Assembly (NCBI RefSeq): GCF_008831285.2
Contig: NC_045141.1
Location: 15,920,106 to 15,984,105 of the forward strand
DNA length: 64,000 nucleotides
From: Nymphaea colorata
Lineage: Eukaryota > Streptophyta > Magnoliopsida > Nymphaeales > Nymphaeaceae
Direction of reading: 5' to 3'
Shown here: positions 31,201 to 46,500 of the stretch, one piece after another
Layout of the letters: the number at the start of each line of letters is the position of its first letter
Position numbering within the stretch: position 1 is the first letter of the stretch
Notes under the pieces: generated by a model
What the model was told of the DNA's origin: nothing
The model's input: the letters and a program-made list of their open reading frames with translations, nothing else
Databases searched by the model: none
Translations under genes and position numbers: made by a program

Positions 31201-34200
31201 AGTTTCCTTTTCCCTCTCTTTAATGTTTCTGGTTACTATGGTTGCTTCCAGGCATCCAAAAAGCATCTTCTCAGTTTGTTCGACGAGCGAGAGCTCATGT
31301 GGAAGTTAAAGTTTCTTAAAATATTTTGAAAGTTTTATCCCTTCTGATTACCATCATTTCCTGTTCACTGTCACTGCTTTTCCTTTTATTGTCTTTGCCC
31401 TTCCTGATTGATCATGTGAGGTATGGTATCCCAAATTTGCAGAATTTCATCATACTACATTGAAATGCAGATTTTAAACTCATTTAGGTCTACTTAGGTC
31501 TCATAGGTATGTCACTGCAGGTATGTTATGGGCATCGGTGAAGCAGAGGCATTCTCTGAAAGGTTAAAACGAGAATTTCTTGCACTGGAAGCAGCAAATG
31601 TGCATGCCATTCTGGAAAGTCAACCTTTGATAGAGGAGGTACTTTAAGAACTATGTCCAGTCCTGTTTAAACAACTCCACTTTTATTGTCCTGTATGGAC
31701 ATTTTCTGAGATATTTGCTTAATATGATCACTGCTTAAAGAAGCATTTTAGATCTCTGAAATTTAAAGAGATAACATCAAATTTGCTCATGTTCAATTGT
31801 AGCATTGTTCTTGGGGTTCACTTATGAACTCTAAACATAATTTTTTTCAACTCAAAATTACAACTGCATTTGGGAAGTCCATGATGTCTTTATCCATCAG
31901 CCAGCACCTATGAAAAATGACTAGATATGGTAGAAAGTTAGTGTTAACGGTCCTATGCCCCCTTTTCAATAGTTTGTCTGCTACATGGGAGCCATATACT
32001 AGCCAAGGCTTCTGATTATCTTCTTATGTTCAAGGCCTTCTTCATGATATTTACCTGTGATTGATTGTTTCCAAAGGCTTTGGAAACTAGTTAGTCATTA
32101 ATATGGAAAACCAAAGTTTAAAATTCTTCTCTTAAGTTATCCATTCCAAGTATTACTGTGAAACGTGTAGAATGTGCCTAAAATATGTATTTTCATAAGG
32201 TAACGGAACATATGACTTGCAGTAACAGTATCCAATTTTTGCTCTATATCCTCATAGTCTTTCAGTCATGCTTTCATGGTGTTTCTTTAGGAACTTTTTA
32301 CTTGCTCAAGAAACATTTTGGAGCCTTGAGAAGTTGAAAACTGATATCTTTTGCTGGAGTACCATATTGAATGGGTGAAATGGAAATAGGCTGGGAAACA
32401 TGGTGAATGGTGATATGACAACCAAGTTGTAGTGGTCACAATTGTCACCATATTTTCCCAGTTTACAATGGATAAAATTGCTATTCTTTCTCACTTCTGC
32501 CCAGGCAGTTAATCATATCTTAACAATGTCTAGCTATTTGCTTAATCTCCTCAAGTACCAAGCTTCTTGTTCATGTCATCATGAACTACTTTTGTACAAG
32601 TTTTTTGCTAGATGCTATGAAACATGCAGGTGCTACATTTTTCTTATTAGAAAATCGGTGAAGCATGCAGGTGCTACAAGGACTTCAATCAGCAATTCTA
32701 TGTGTTGAAGATATGGATGAGTGGCTTGGTATTTTTAATGTAAAGCTCAAGCATATGAGAGAGGACATTGAATCAGTAAGTTGATGTACATGCATGAAAA
32801 TCATGGTTACTAATGTATCGTAGTATTCCTACAAGTCTATGCACCAAGGCCTTCAAGATGAAGAAGGTATAAAGGTCGATACGTGGGGTTTGCTCCTTTG
32901 CCACAAGAGACCTTTCTGTTGGGCAGGGAAGGGGTATCTAAGGATTTGTTTCAACAGTTGGCCAGAAGAGGGCATGCTAAACCTGCACCTCCTGGGCACC
33001 AAAAAAACTTTGTGGTTTTCCTGTCATTAAGAAAATATAAAGTCCTGTAGCGTATTTTACTTGAGCCTCTTCTATCTCTATGCAATAGAACAGGCCATGC
33101 CATTCTTGGTGAGTGTAGATCCTTTTTGAATGAAGTTTTTGTATTGGTCTTTACTGATACATTGGTCTGTGTAATTCTGGTTGTCAGCTAAAGGACATGA
33201 ATAATCCAATCAGATGAATTGGACACAAATTGTGATTCATCAGAAAGTTAGACGAATTTGTGTATGGTAATAGTTTGGGAATGTTTGCTTTTCTAATTTC
33301 TGACGTGAAACTTGACTACCTGTATCTGCCATGTATATGCAACACATCCACTTGTTACTGATGCTGGGAAAATGGATTAATCAAAATGCTTGCCATGAAT
33401 GTTTTAGTATTTCTGGCTGCTTTAGTTTCTCCTTTTCCATTTTGTTTGCATTTAATTTCCTTTTTACTGCAGTTCATGCTTTGCTGCTCTATGGGTATTG
33501 TAGTTTGATGACTAACCATGACTTGGCAGTTGATGCTACCTAAGATTCCAATTAATGCATTTTCGGTACTACAGTTATTGGCAAAGACAATGTCAAGTCA
33601 TACTTGTTACATGTATGGTTTTTAGATAGAATCCAGGAACAACAAATTAGAGATGCAGTCATTAAACAATAAAACACTCATCGAGGAGCTTGATAAACTA
33701 CTTGAGCGGTTCCGTGTTCCTCCGGAGGTATGTGCTCTTAAGAGCATTTTTCTTGCCTAGTACCACTTTTTTTGGGTTCCTCTACCTGTTTGTAGGACTA
33801 TCGTCTTCATGACATTTTTCTTATGTCCAAAGAAATTTTATGTCCCAACACTATGTTAATATTTTTTGAGCAGTTTGCTGCATCACTGAGTGCTGGTTCG
33901 TTTGATGAAGCATACATGCTTAAAAATGTAGAAGCATGTGAATGGTTAGCTGGTGCCTTGCGTGCTTTAGAAGTTCCCAATTTGGATCCTTGCTATGCAA
34001 ATATGAGAGCTGTATGTTTCTTATTCTCTCATTGCCTTGGGCAATTTAGTTGTGTTTATTTATAGTCCCTTTATTCCTTTTCAATGTTTCTAATGATCGA
34101 CTAGTGATTCTTGCTAAAACATATCAGAAACTTCACATTGCTATTCTGGTTAGGAGTGCAAATCTAACTTTATTTCCTATTTTTCATAATTATCAAGCAA

Positions 34201-37200
34201 TTTCTGACTTGGAAGATGAAGCGGGAAAAACTTCAGAGTTCTCTTGCTTGAATAATTATGTACAAGTAGTTGTTGCCTTCAATTGCTATGCAATATTAAG
34301 AGAAGGGAGAATAGAGAGACATATAACAGTTTGTGGAAGGTTCTAACTTTGATGATTTATCTTACACCAAGTTTCCTTGTGAACAAGAATAGTAATTGCT
34401 CTGTTTGAGTGCTTGTATTTATATACCTCTCCACCAATCTAGTCATCCCGTGATCTCAAGTATTTTTTCCAGGCATTATTCAAATAGACATAGTATCCTG
34501 AGACCACTTTCATTTTTGTGACTCCAGAATAATGGACACCAGGAATATGTGGCAATGGTAATCTTTTAGAAACAGAAACTGATTTTCTGATTTAGGCTTG
34601 CTTGTAACACAGTTTTTATTAAATATATTATTATCACATCTCTTTGAGATAGGATGTCTAGAAGCACTGGTATGCGACTAATGATCAAATGTGGCAATAC
34701 TTGTTCATCCTAATCCTAGTCTCCACAGCTATAGGGCTGGATATTCCATTGTGAGAGCACATCTATATCCATATTGGTGTTCTTTTGAAACTCCACATAC
34801 CTGAATTCTCTACCAGAAACAAATACAAAGAGGAAAAGACACATACCAAACTGTTCCATAGTGGGAAGTGTCCTTCAACATGACCATTAACTTTCTCTGA
34901 CAATCATGGATGTGGCTAGCAAATCTTCAATGTAGGACTAATTTTAGGTCCTTGTGACAACATATGGGGTGTTATATTATAGATGAAGTCTGATGGACAG
35001 GCTGTTTGCATTCTAGTATGACGAACCACCACAAGCCGGTTGAACTTACAAATTCAAGAAAAATTGAGAAATTATTGGCACTGGACAAATTTGTTTTACT
35101 ATATCTTCTCTACCATTTTTCTTCAGAAAATGTTTGCAAAGATTTAAAAAGTTTTTAAATATTGGAAGAAACTTTAAAGACTTAAAATGTATTCAGATTT
35201 TTTTTCCAAAAGGGGAAAAATGTTATGGCAATACCAGATATTATCATTTAAGGCTATTTTCATAATAAAACCACAATAATGTGCAAATATGTCACTGATA
35301 TTGGTGACTGTATGTAAATGTTATTGAGTATCCAGTGCCACGAATGGTAACAAGCTCTGTGTGTGTGAGTGTGTGTGACGTATACATATATGGAGAAACT
35401 TATCACGTACTCTTGACTACCACACACTCTAGCTGAATTTTTCAGTTGAGGGTGTGCATTTGCAAAACGAATCACATACATGTGATTTCCATCTTAACAA
35501 TCAAAGAATTTGATAACATTATGTTTTTCTGCATATTTTATTAGGATTCAAAATCAACAGTTTGAACTTTTTGGCTTATAAAATCCTACCTATATAAAAC
35601 GATAGTTTTTTTTCGAACTTTCCAGACGTGGAGTCACATCCATGAAATTAGTTTACAAAAGATGCATTTCTTAAAGTGCATGAAACTTGATTATGCAATG
35701 ACTTCCTTACATTGTCACCAATCTATAAGCAAACATCCTGAAAGTATTGTAATCTATTGTCTAGATAGCTGTTGTCGGAAAACTAGTATCACAATTATAC
35801 TATGATAGTTTCCCTTTGAAAAAAAGCCTCTTTTCATATATATTTGAATGCAAATACTTTTTTTTTTCTTTTAAAAGAAAAATGTCAATGTTTATCAGTG
35901 TTTTCTGCAAGGAAATAGTAGAAAACTCATTGCTCATAATTTTCCTGTTAGTTCATTATATGATTGAACTCTATGCCTCTTTTATGAAAGCACTAATATC
36001 ACTGATATTTTAGAAATATCATGTTTTTACTGTCAAAATATCCAAAACAATACAATATTAGTAGCGTGTTACAATTTTTCAAAATACCGACAATAAACTA
36101 TAAAGTATAATGATAGTACCACAAATTTTCACTTAAAAACACAAATTCACATATGTTGCATTCTTTGTTTCTTTTTAAAAATTTAACAACTCTTATCAAT
36201 GTTTGTCAACATTTTTCTGAGAAAAGAGAAGAAACAAAATAATCTCATAATTTTTTCTATGAGGAAAATTCTTAAAAGTAAAAGAGTTTCATGAAATGTG
36301 ATGCCAAGAAATTTGCAAAATTGGTATTGGTTACCGTGCTTTGGTATGCGCTCTTTATCTGTGTGTCCATGTGCAACAGAGGTGTAGTTTTTTTCACTCT
36401 TTTATCGTTATTCTGGTATTTTCTAAAGTCTTCTGACCTTAGACATATTTTGAAATGTACCCAGGATGGATTTTATATTAAGTCAGAACATCATTGGGTT
36501 ATTTGCATCTTACAGTTTTTAGATTACTTTCAGAGCAAAAGAATATTTTCTCATTATTTTTGGTCTTAGATCTGTCAGTAACATTCACTTGTTTCTTGAT
36601 CTTCCAATATCAAATTACATAGATATCAAAGGGCTTTTCCTGGTCCTTATGATTATCAACAGTTCTCATTTATTTTAACAGGTAAAAGAGAGGCGCTTAG
36701 AACTTGAAAAGTTGAAGGGCGTGTTCGTTAGACGGGCATCTGAATTCTTGAGAAGTTATTTTGCTAATCTAGTGGATTTTATGTTAAATGACAAGAGCTA
36801 CTTCTCTCAGGTGGTCATTCTTAAAGTCTATTTGCATACAAAATTTAGTTCTTTCATTGAGGTTCTTATTGCTTCTTTAATCCGACTTTATGTTAATTGG
36901 ATGTTACAGCGTGGACAGTTAAAGCGGCCTGATCATGCTGATTTGCGATACAAATGCAGGACATATGCACGCCTTCTGCAGCATTTGAAGGTTTTCTTTG
37001 TCTCCATGAGAATACATACATAAATGGCATTGTTTTTCGTATCTGCAAGCTATTAATGCAGTCTGACTTTTCCAGAGTCTTGACAAAAATTGCATGGGTC
37101 CTTTGAGAAAAGAATATTGTCGTGCGCTTAACCTGCTTTTTCGTAGAGAGGTGAGAAGCTACATTCTTGATGTTGCCATATTCCTCATGTTTTTTCTTTA

Positions 37201-39635
37201 CAGCTTGGTTTTCATCAATTTAACTACTGATCTGTATGATGGTACACATAACTGTACCACACTTGCATATCCATTTGGAATAATTGAAATTTATTAGTTT
37301 CAAAGGATCTTCCCTTTTCTCCATAGAATGACCATCAATGGAGCAAAATCTTCGTGGTATACAAAAACTTTGGATGTCAGGAAAATGACTTATAGCAATT
37401 TCTCTACCAGGATGTTGCCTCTTATCTCATTCTTGTATTTACTTATCAAGGACTGTATCTGGAATTAGAAGTTTCTGGCAACTATGAAGGCTAAGTGGAA
37501 GAGGAAGCAATGCTCTTTTGCTGGCCTCCTGTACTGGTAGCCACATAATAGTTCAGGAAACATGCTTCACTTCAGATGCACTTCCTACTTCTTACTGCTT
37601 CCCTAAATTCCATCACCTAATATAATATTTTTTCAAGCATTTTTTCCTTAGCATCTCAACACATAATTCATCATCCTTTTCATTTGTCAGTAACTTATCG
37701 GCTGTCTTGTTCAAGGACATTCACGTTGGAGTCCTAATCTTTCTAATCATCTGTTCTGCTTTGGAGCTCTTCTTGCAGCTTGGAGGGTTCTTGCCTTTGA
37801 AGCTAATTTGGATTTTTTCATACACTGTTTGTGTCAAGAACCTTGTAAATCTTTGGCATCGTCCAGTTTCTGGATGAGTTCTCAAGTCTTGGGAGCTCCT
37901 CCTTCTTGGTAGTGTTTGATGGTATTTGTTTGTGGGCTTCTTTTGCAAGTCACCTAGTCATTTAATGACCGTTGTCTCTCCTGCTGGTTGAATAGAGATC
38001 TTGATCAAGAAACTGGACACATGAAATGGCTTGATAAAAAATAAAAGTTATGATATTTTAAAACTAGGTTTGATAAAAAATAAAAGTTATGATATTTTAA
38101 AACTATCTCCAACAACTAGTGGTGTCAACAATATGATTCATTAAGCTTCAAGCTTCACCAAAAATATATTTTATTACATATTCCTTAGAACCTGTTAGCT
38201 CTTAATTAACTGGTGGATAATCTGGTTGTTCTGACATTAAGTCTTTATTTGATGTCTTCAACCATTGTGCTCTGGATGCTTGCACCCTGCTCAACCCCTT
38301 CAGGAGCTGTGCTCTAGTTCTAGTTCATAGAGTTCTGTCAATATTATGTCTTGTGAGTTGTGACTTTCTTACCCTGTGGTTTAGATCCCTATTCAACATT
38401 TTAAAAGAAAGCCAGACAATGGAAGATAGCACAGTTATATTCTTTGGATTTCATGTTGTAACTCATATCTGAATGATGAGGTCACTTCTCCAAGTACCTG
38501 GATCTGCGAGGACACCTCAGTGAAAGTTCTTTCTTTTCGAGGCCATAATTATGCTTCACAGAGGTATTGCACTGGATACATTACTAACCATGAGGGATTG
38601 TTGAGGCTAGACAATAATTGGTTTTTCAGGAAGGAAGATTCAACAACCTTTGTGGCTAATTAATGTGTCCACCTTTTGTTACTTAAGAATGTATTAATTT
38701 AATGATTTGAATCATCTGCCTACTTCTCTTGTATCATAACATATAGTACTATCATATCATTAAATGTTATGTTTGATTCTTTGAAAGCACTCTCATGCAA
38801 TCATACTCAAAGAATGCACAGGTCTTTATTTTGCTGTGTAGTGGGAAGTTTTTTTTGGTTGAGGTGTTTCATGGTCTTCAGGCTCGGGAATTTGCAAATG
38901 AACTTCGTGCAAGTACCAAAGCATCAAGAAATCCAGCTCTTTGGCTTGAAGCTTCTGTAGGTTCTGTCCAAGTTGCAGCTAATGCAGATACTTCTGCAGT
39001 GTCTGAAGCATATTCAAAGATGCTTACAGTTTTTATTCCTTTTCTTGTTGATGAGGTTAGCTTATGATTTGAAATGTCCATTTAATGGAATTTTAGTAGT
39101 GTTCTCTTACATGCAAGACTAATATGTTTGTTCTGTACTGTGGTACAGAGCTCCTTTTTTGCACGTTTTATGTGTTTTTCAGTTAACAAGGGCAGTGCTT
39201 ATGATGATGAAGATCGGAGTTCCGTGGACCAAAATGGAAATAACACTAGGCCCTGTAATTCCTTCTTTTCTTTTTCTAATTTTTCTGTTATATTGCCTGC
39301 CATAGTTCCCTGTGAGAAAAAATAAAAATTATGTGGCTTTGACTGGCTTTTTGCAGGCAAAGATACTGCTGAGCTAGGAGCTTTGAATGAAGCTCTCCAA
39401 GATTTACTTGATGGTATACAGGTATCTTTTCTGTCTACTAATTTTCTAACTTTACTTCAAAACTGTGTTTACATCTTCCAATATTCAGAAGATAGCTTGA
39501 TGACACATTGCCTATAGATAGTGAGAATGGTGATGCGTCAACTAGAAGACTATGTCACATGGGTGTGGGTGCTATGCCGGTGCCATTGCGGGATGCGCCA
39601 AGTTCCAAAAAAAATTGGGTGCGGGTGAGGCGAGA

Positions 39636-39703
<68 letters not shown>

Positions 39704-42700
39704 TGTTATATAAGTAATTTTATTTGTCTATATTTTTAAACTTTTTTTATCAAGATTACCTTAATCTCATACAAAATTCAAAGTTTTATTAAATAAAATA
39801 AGGGAGAGGGAGAGAGAAGAGGGAAAAAAGACAAGGGGAAGATAGGAGAAGGGAGAAAACAAGAGAAAAAAAGAACGGGCATAGTCAGCAGCACCTGATT
39901 CGGTTTGATCGAGTTGGGTGCCGTGTCGGGCCGCAGCCGCACCCCTATCGGTGCAGGTGCACCACCATAGTTGGTGCATCCGTGTGACTTAGCTAAAAGA
40001 GCTACGTTGTTTTAATTGATGACAGACTTATTACATGACCAAAGAGACATTGAGATGTTCCATCATGTGGGGAATCATATGATGATGGTTTAGACTCTAG
40101 AATGATAATGACATTGTAGAAGGAATTGGTTTGGAAAAGTCCAAAGTCCAAAATTCTATGTTAATGTGCAAATGCAGTTCTATTGTTTGTTACTTCCATG
40201 TACCTATTCATATTGTGTTCCTATTTTTTCTGTGTCATGGATAAATACCATATTGAACAAAAAAGAATGAAATAAATTCAAGTCCCAGAAGAGAAATAGA
40301 AGAAAAGTATTGACCAAGTGTATCAAATACGCAAAGTATGTCATGACTCTTTGTTCTTCTTTTACTATCCCCAAGATAACTATCCTCAGCCTCATGGTCT
40401 AAAGATTAACAAAATCATTTCAGGAGGACTTCTATGCAGTTGTAGATTGGGCATACAAAACTGATCCTCTCCGGTGCATCTCCATGCATGGGATCACTGA
40501 GAAGTATCTTTCTGGCCAGAAGGCTGATGCAGCAGGTTTTGTTCGCTGTCTGCTGGATGACCTGGAATGCAAGATTTCTATGCAGTTCAGCAAGGTCCAT
40601 TTCAGCTTCGAGTTTTTCCCTTCTTTTCCTGGGTTGGTGATTTTTTTCTTTTTGGGTGGGGGTTGGGTGGGGGGTGGTGCTGGAGGCTATCTACTGTTTC
40701 ACTGCCAGATCATCAATTGTTGATAACCTGGTTATTGCAGTTTGTGGATGAAGCTTGTCATCAAATAGAGCGAATTGAGAAAAATGTTCGCCCTTTTGGT
40801 GTGCTCCCTTATATTCCGAGGTAAGATTTCTGTCGGTTTAACTGTCACTTCTCTTGTATTAAATTCAGTCCATGGTGATTCTTTACCTGGGTAACTAATG
40901 ATCTGTAGCAAACATGTTGGTTGAAGCTAATGTGTTCACTACTTTTTGTATTATTATAATCTGAAAACTATGAGCCTTATACAAGTTAGAGCAATCGAGG
41001 TATTTCCCAAGCGTGAGTCAGGCTCTTGATCCTAGCAAAGTAGCAATCCTTATCCATAGTAGACATGATCCTAATAACTCTTTCACATTATATGTATCAG
41101 GCTATTAGGGTGTCAAAGGGGTGGTTTTGTGCCAAATGAGATCTGAAAAAAGCATCAGAAACTAAAAGGGTCCTAAATTTGTTATAAAGTAGAAATTCTA
41201 GATAAGATTCATTTTGGAGACCATGTCTGTTTAGTACATGGATCTGGTTATCATTTATGAGATCCAATCCCTGATCTGGGTCTGCTGGAGATCCAATTAT
41301 GATCTAGTTCTACTGAACATCAAAAATAAAAATTTTTAATGCACTAAGCTGGTCTATGAATTTTTATAACCTAAGCCAGAATTTTTATTGAACCAGTACT
41401 AGTATCTTAGAAGTGAAACCAGGTTCCACTTGGTTCTGGCATGATAGATGCAAATTGACAACCCTAATCTGTTTATCATAGGCTTCATCAAACAAAATAG
41501 TTCTCATTCATCTTCTAATTCTCTTGTCCCACTACATCCACATCTATAACCAGAATGCTCCTTTTTATGATAATGAAAATTTATTTGAAAACTTAAGGTC
41601 CCCTTTTCCCATTTCTTGTTTGGTTAGTAAAGGATGGAATAACAGGCATAGCATGGAGAATGGGCATCTTTTTTTATCTTCTCTGAAAATAGAAGGTGAA
41701 AAGAAAAAGAAAACAGCAAAAGTGCCATAGGACTGCATTATGATCTGGTTTCTTTCCAATTCCAAAGTAGTTGTAGAAGAAGCTGGAGTTTTCTTTGCAA
41801 GGAAGAATAAAAGAGCAGCTAAAAGTGGAGCATATAAAGGAAGAAGTTACAGATAGATGCTCTATGACATTGCACTGCATTTTATTACTTTCAATACACG
41901 ATATGCACTGATTACTTGAAAAGTATGTGATCATCTTTGCATCCTTATACTGTACCTACATTATGGTTTTCTTGTAAGGTATCATCCATTGGAGGTAAAT
42001 TTGTGACTTTTAGTTCCTTTTATCCTTAGCAAGTGATTTTTTATTTATTTAAATATGTAATGGATTAACTATAGCATTTTATGTAGAGTATCATGATATT
42101 AATACAAGTCAATTGGAGGAGATTTTAAGTTAATGTTTCATACTGCAATGTAAATTCGCTCATCAAACAATGGAAATCTTCAAACAACATTATGAGGCGA
42201 CTTACTGCATAATTCTTCAGTCTCCTTTTCGTGGTGCTTGTGTTGCTTGCCCTTTTCTCCTCCATTTCTGTGCTTCATCTTACATGTTCTATGTTGCATC
42301 AACATGTCCCATGATTCATAAACCATTTTGCAGCAATTATACAATTAATATCCTACAACAACTTGTTAAGGCTGTAAATATCAATGAAGTATTTCCCCTT
42401 CTTTTTGTTCAAACTTCAAAGTAGTATTGTATGCATTAGTTCCTGATTTTTATGTGAATCAGTTTAATGTTTGCATGATTCTAGTCAGGTAAACACTTTT
42501 TTTTTCCTGTTTGATTTGTATGTTTTGGATATATGTGGTTCTCTTTGGATATACTGATTTGCATCTTCGGACTATTCATTATCTTCATTGTTGAAAAATG
42601 TAACCTGCACTCTTTTTAATGGAGAACTTAAGGAGGAAGCAACATACTTTTCCAGATTTGCAACCCTTGCAGCACGCATGGAGCAGTACATCCAAGGGCA

Positions 42701-43514
42701 GTCCAGGGACTTGGTTGATCAAGCTTATACAAAATTTGTAGGCCACTAATTCGTTCTCCTCCCTTAATCTACTGCTTTCTTCATTCAGATTGCAATGCAA
42801 GAAAAAATAAACTACAAAAGCTGGAATTCTTCCAAATTTTTACTAGAAAAGCAGATTGACTAGAACTCTTGTCTTACCTTCATGTCAAATTGATTATCTT
42901 CATTTGTATGCTGAATATTTGGTTGAAGTGCTTTCCTCTGTCATGGATATCTTAGTTTCTTCTGGAAGTCTTCTTGGTGATTTTACATGTATATTGTGAT
43001 GCATTGTCCACAATGTGTCATTCTGTTATTTGTAAAAGCTGAAGTTCCATCAATTTTTTTTTTACTAGAAATAGATTAACTATAATTCTTCCCATACATT
43101 TGTGTCAGATTGATTGTGTTCATGTCTATGCATAATATTTCATTGGAGAACACTTCCCACTTCAGAGATATTAGTTTCCCCATGAAGTTTTTTTGTGATA
43201 TTACATATATTTCTTGATGGATTATGTGTTGCTCAATATGAATGTTGGTTTAGTTAAAATACAACCGTTCTGCAGTTGCGAACAAAAGGTATTACTTACC
43301 TATCGTACAGGAAGCAAATCCTATTGGTATTTTCATGAAAAAATCCACTCGAGGTTATATTTTCCACCTTTATCAGCTGGAGTTACTCATTCTTCGTGTA
43401 TGTAAGAAATGACTGATACAGCTGTTAGGGGTGGGCAACAGGCTGACCCCCTGTTTAACAGGCCTAGTCTTGCCTACAGTGGGCCTAAGCTCATTCTTTT
43501 GCAGTTTCCAAATG

Positions 43515-43556
<42 letters not shown>

Positions 43557-46500
43557 TGTGTGTATGTGTGACTCTATACTGGTTGCCCAACGCCAGTACA
43601 TCTAGGGCCATAACGAATGATTCATGAGCCAGCCACTGGATAATGGCTGTCTTTTCAGGTCTATGTCAGCATTTCTTTGGTGTGTTGATACCAAGAAATG
43701 CTACATAAATTAATATGTTTCACAGAAACTACGGGTCCATCTTGAACTGTCTTATTCTCCATAAAAAAGAAGATTTCTGGCCAACTTAATTGCAACTACT
43801 ATTACCAGAACAGCTTTATAGGTCCTTTGAAACAGGTTGTCCAATCTTCGAGCTTAATTTTCTTTCTAAATATTAACATAATTGTGATAGACTGATAGTC
43901 ATTGCATAATCTTACTCTCCACCTTAACGTACCAAAGTAATATTTGTTCTTGTTCGGTAGTGGTGCTTCAGCATAGAAGTGTAAACATAAGTAAACTGGA
44001 CTGTCAATAATCATTTAATCTTTTGTTTCTTGTTCTTACAAGTTTTTGGTCTCAGGATATACAAGGCTTCATTTACCTGTGTCTGGTTTATTTCTATTCT
44101 GTTCACATCTCATTTTCTTATTTTTGCAAGTTTAACTTGGTTGATGGATTTCAAATTGAATTCTTTTTACAGGTCAGCATAATGTTTGTGACCCTGGAGC
44201 GTGTTGCACAAACTGAGCCTAAGTATACTGATGTTGTGCTTTTAGAAAATTATGCTGCTTTCCAGAACAGGTAAAGAGATGTATATTTGTCAGGCATAGA
44301 GCCTCAATTCTCTAAAATTTGGAATGCTTTTTTATGGATGCTGCAGGAAATTCTTAATTCTTTTATCTGTTCCATTGTAGTCTTTATGACCTAGCCAATG
44401 TTGTTCCAACACTCGCTAAATTTTATCATCAAGCTAGTGAATCATATGAGCAGGCTTGCACACGCCATATTACTTCAGTTATATACCTTGTAAGTTTTAT
44501 AGGCTAGAGATGTTTCTTTAGTTTCCCACTGTCTTCTATTGGAACTGAAATGGCTTTAGATTCAGGCTGATGAATTATAAATCCCTTTTAAGATTGGGTA
44601 CTAATTCCATATGGTATTTTCTATTCTTTCTTGATTGCATAGGTATTTGATAAGTTATTTCAATTCGGTCGTAGAATTGAAGATTTAATGTATTCAATCC
44701 AGCCAGAAGAGGTAAACATTTGTCATTTCACTTCCTTAACATTTGTAAAAGATTTGAAAATGAAATTCCATGAAAATGAAAAGAAAGTCATTCTATAACC
44801 TCTTTAGCTTTTGGCCCTTCACAAAGAGTACTTCCTACTTAGGAAGATGGAACTGTCTGTTTGAATTTCCTTTGGAAATATTTCTAATGTAGTTCCAGGG
44901 AAGCATGTGGTTCTTTACCATTTCATCAAGTATCATCCTAATCTTAATGGTCCTTTCATTGTTTATTAGATATTAAAATGATGTACATCTAGTTGCCATT
45001 GCACCTTGGTTGATTACTATTGCTCACTCTGTATGTTTTTAACTTCTTGAACTTGTTACTGGATTTAATGAGGTCATTAAGATTATGCATAAAGCATGAG
45101 GTCGTACAGACAATATTCCTGAACAATAACCAATAACATTATTGAATAGGTACTTGGATGGTATTGACAATGCCCACAGCTGCTGCGCAATTTGTTGCTT
45201 TTTCGCAATATAAGCGGCTGGCTCCATGAAATATATCCTCCTATGCCAATCCACCAAGAAACTAGATGGTATGTATGGAGTCCCTTTTCAACCATTCAGG
45301 AGTGGAAGTGGAGGTAGTCATCGGGTGGGTCAGGCCAACCACGGGCCTTTAGTGGTCAAGAAGAAACCCGATAGGCCAACACCACTCCCGATATTAGTCG
45401 AGCTGAGTCAGGCCAAGCAGCTGCACCTTATGTTTGCTACCTGTTTGACCTACATAGATTAGAATGGATCAAATCCACATGCACATGCATGCACACACAT
45501 ATAAATCAGAGTACTCAATAAATTCCAATTGTTGACCCAACCATTTATAACCAGGCCAGGTTGGGCCAGATTTTTATCTATCAAAACGACATATAGCGTA
45601 CTTGACTCCAACCCATACATGGTTAGGTATGCAGTCCAGTGCAAACCCTTAAGTGGAAGCTGCCATTGGCCTTTCCTAAATGAATTTCAAATAGGTTATT
45701 CAATTTTACAGAATTTTGAGAGGGATCAACACCTGTGCCTCTGCCTCTGAAAATAAAGAAACCAATTGTACTATTTGATGCCTTATTCTGCTAAATATTC
45801 TTCAATCATCATTCTCGTGCTAACATTCTTCAGAAAAGGTTTCAGATAGCTTAAGGCAACCCCTGTCAACGAACAACCTAATGTATTCTCTTTCTCTTCA
45901 GTCCATTGTCGGGAATCAACAGTTAGCAACACCTTGTCTTCTAAATTTTTAATGTTATCAAGGAATTGGTTGTGGTTCAACCAAATTTAATTTTGTATTG
46001 ACACAACATGCCTTACTTTCATCATGGAGTAATTCAATTCCTGCATGATTTTACAGCGTAGTTCCTTCATTCAGGTTTATCACACCCAGATTATGGTTGT
46101 CAGTTAAATGAGAGAATATTGAATTTTCATTTAATCACGAACACGAGAATTCTCATATCCAGTTAAGTAATTTAGGCATTAAATTTCTTAATTTATGACA
46201 CTTATTTCAGATACCTTTCCAAATGGGGTTGTCAAAAATGGATCTGCGGAAGGTGCTGAAAGCTAGTTTACCTGGGGTATGCTAAAATTTATTGTGTTCT
46301 TCAACTCTATTTTCATGGTCTTGGTTGCACAAATTGCATATTGTTTTTCTCTTTTCAGATGGATAAATCCATTGGCATAATGTACAGAAGACTGCAGAAA
46401 AACCTCACATCAGAAGATCTGCTTCCTTCATTGTGGGATAAATGCAAGGTTATGTTTTCTCTTTCTATCTTGGTCATTGATCAACATGGCTTTGTGAAAT

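Noticed and set aside
45290-45620. GGGTGGGTCAGGCC-type sequence in SEC3 intron 22 as another hAT MITE
   Set aside because: Some GGCC-rich phrases resemble the element at 55921, but I could not find matching inverted ends or a target duplication.
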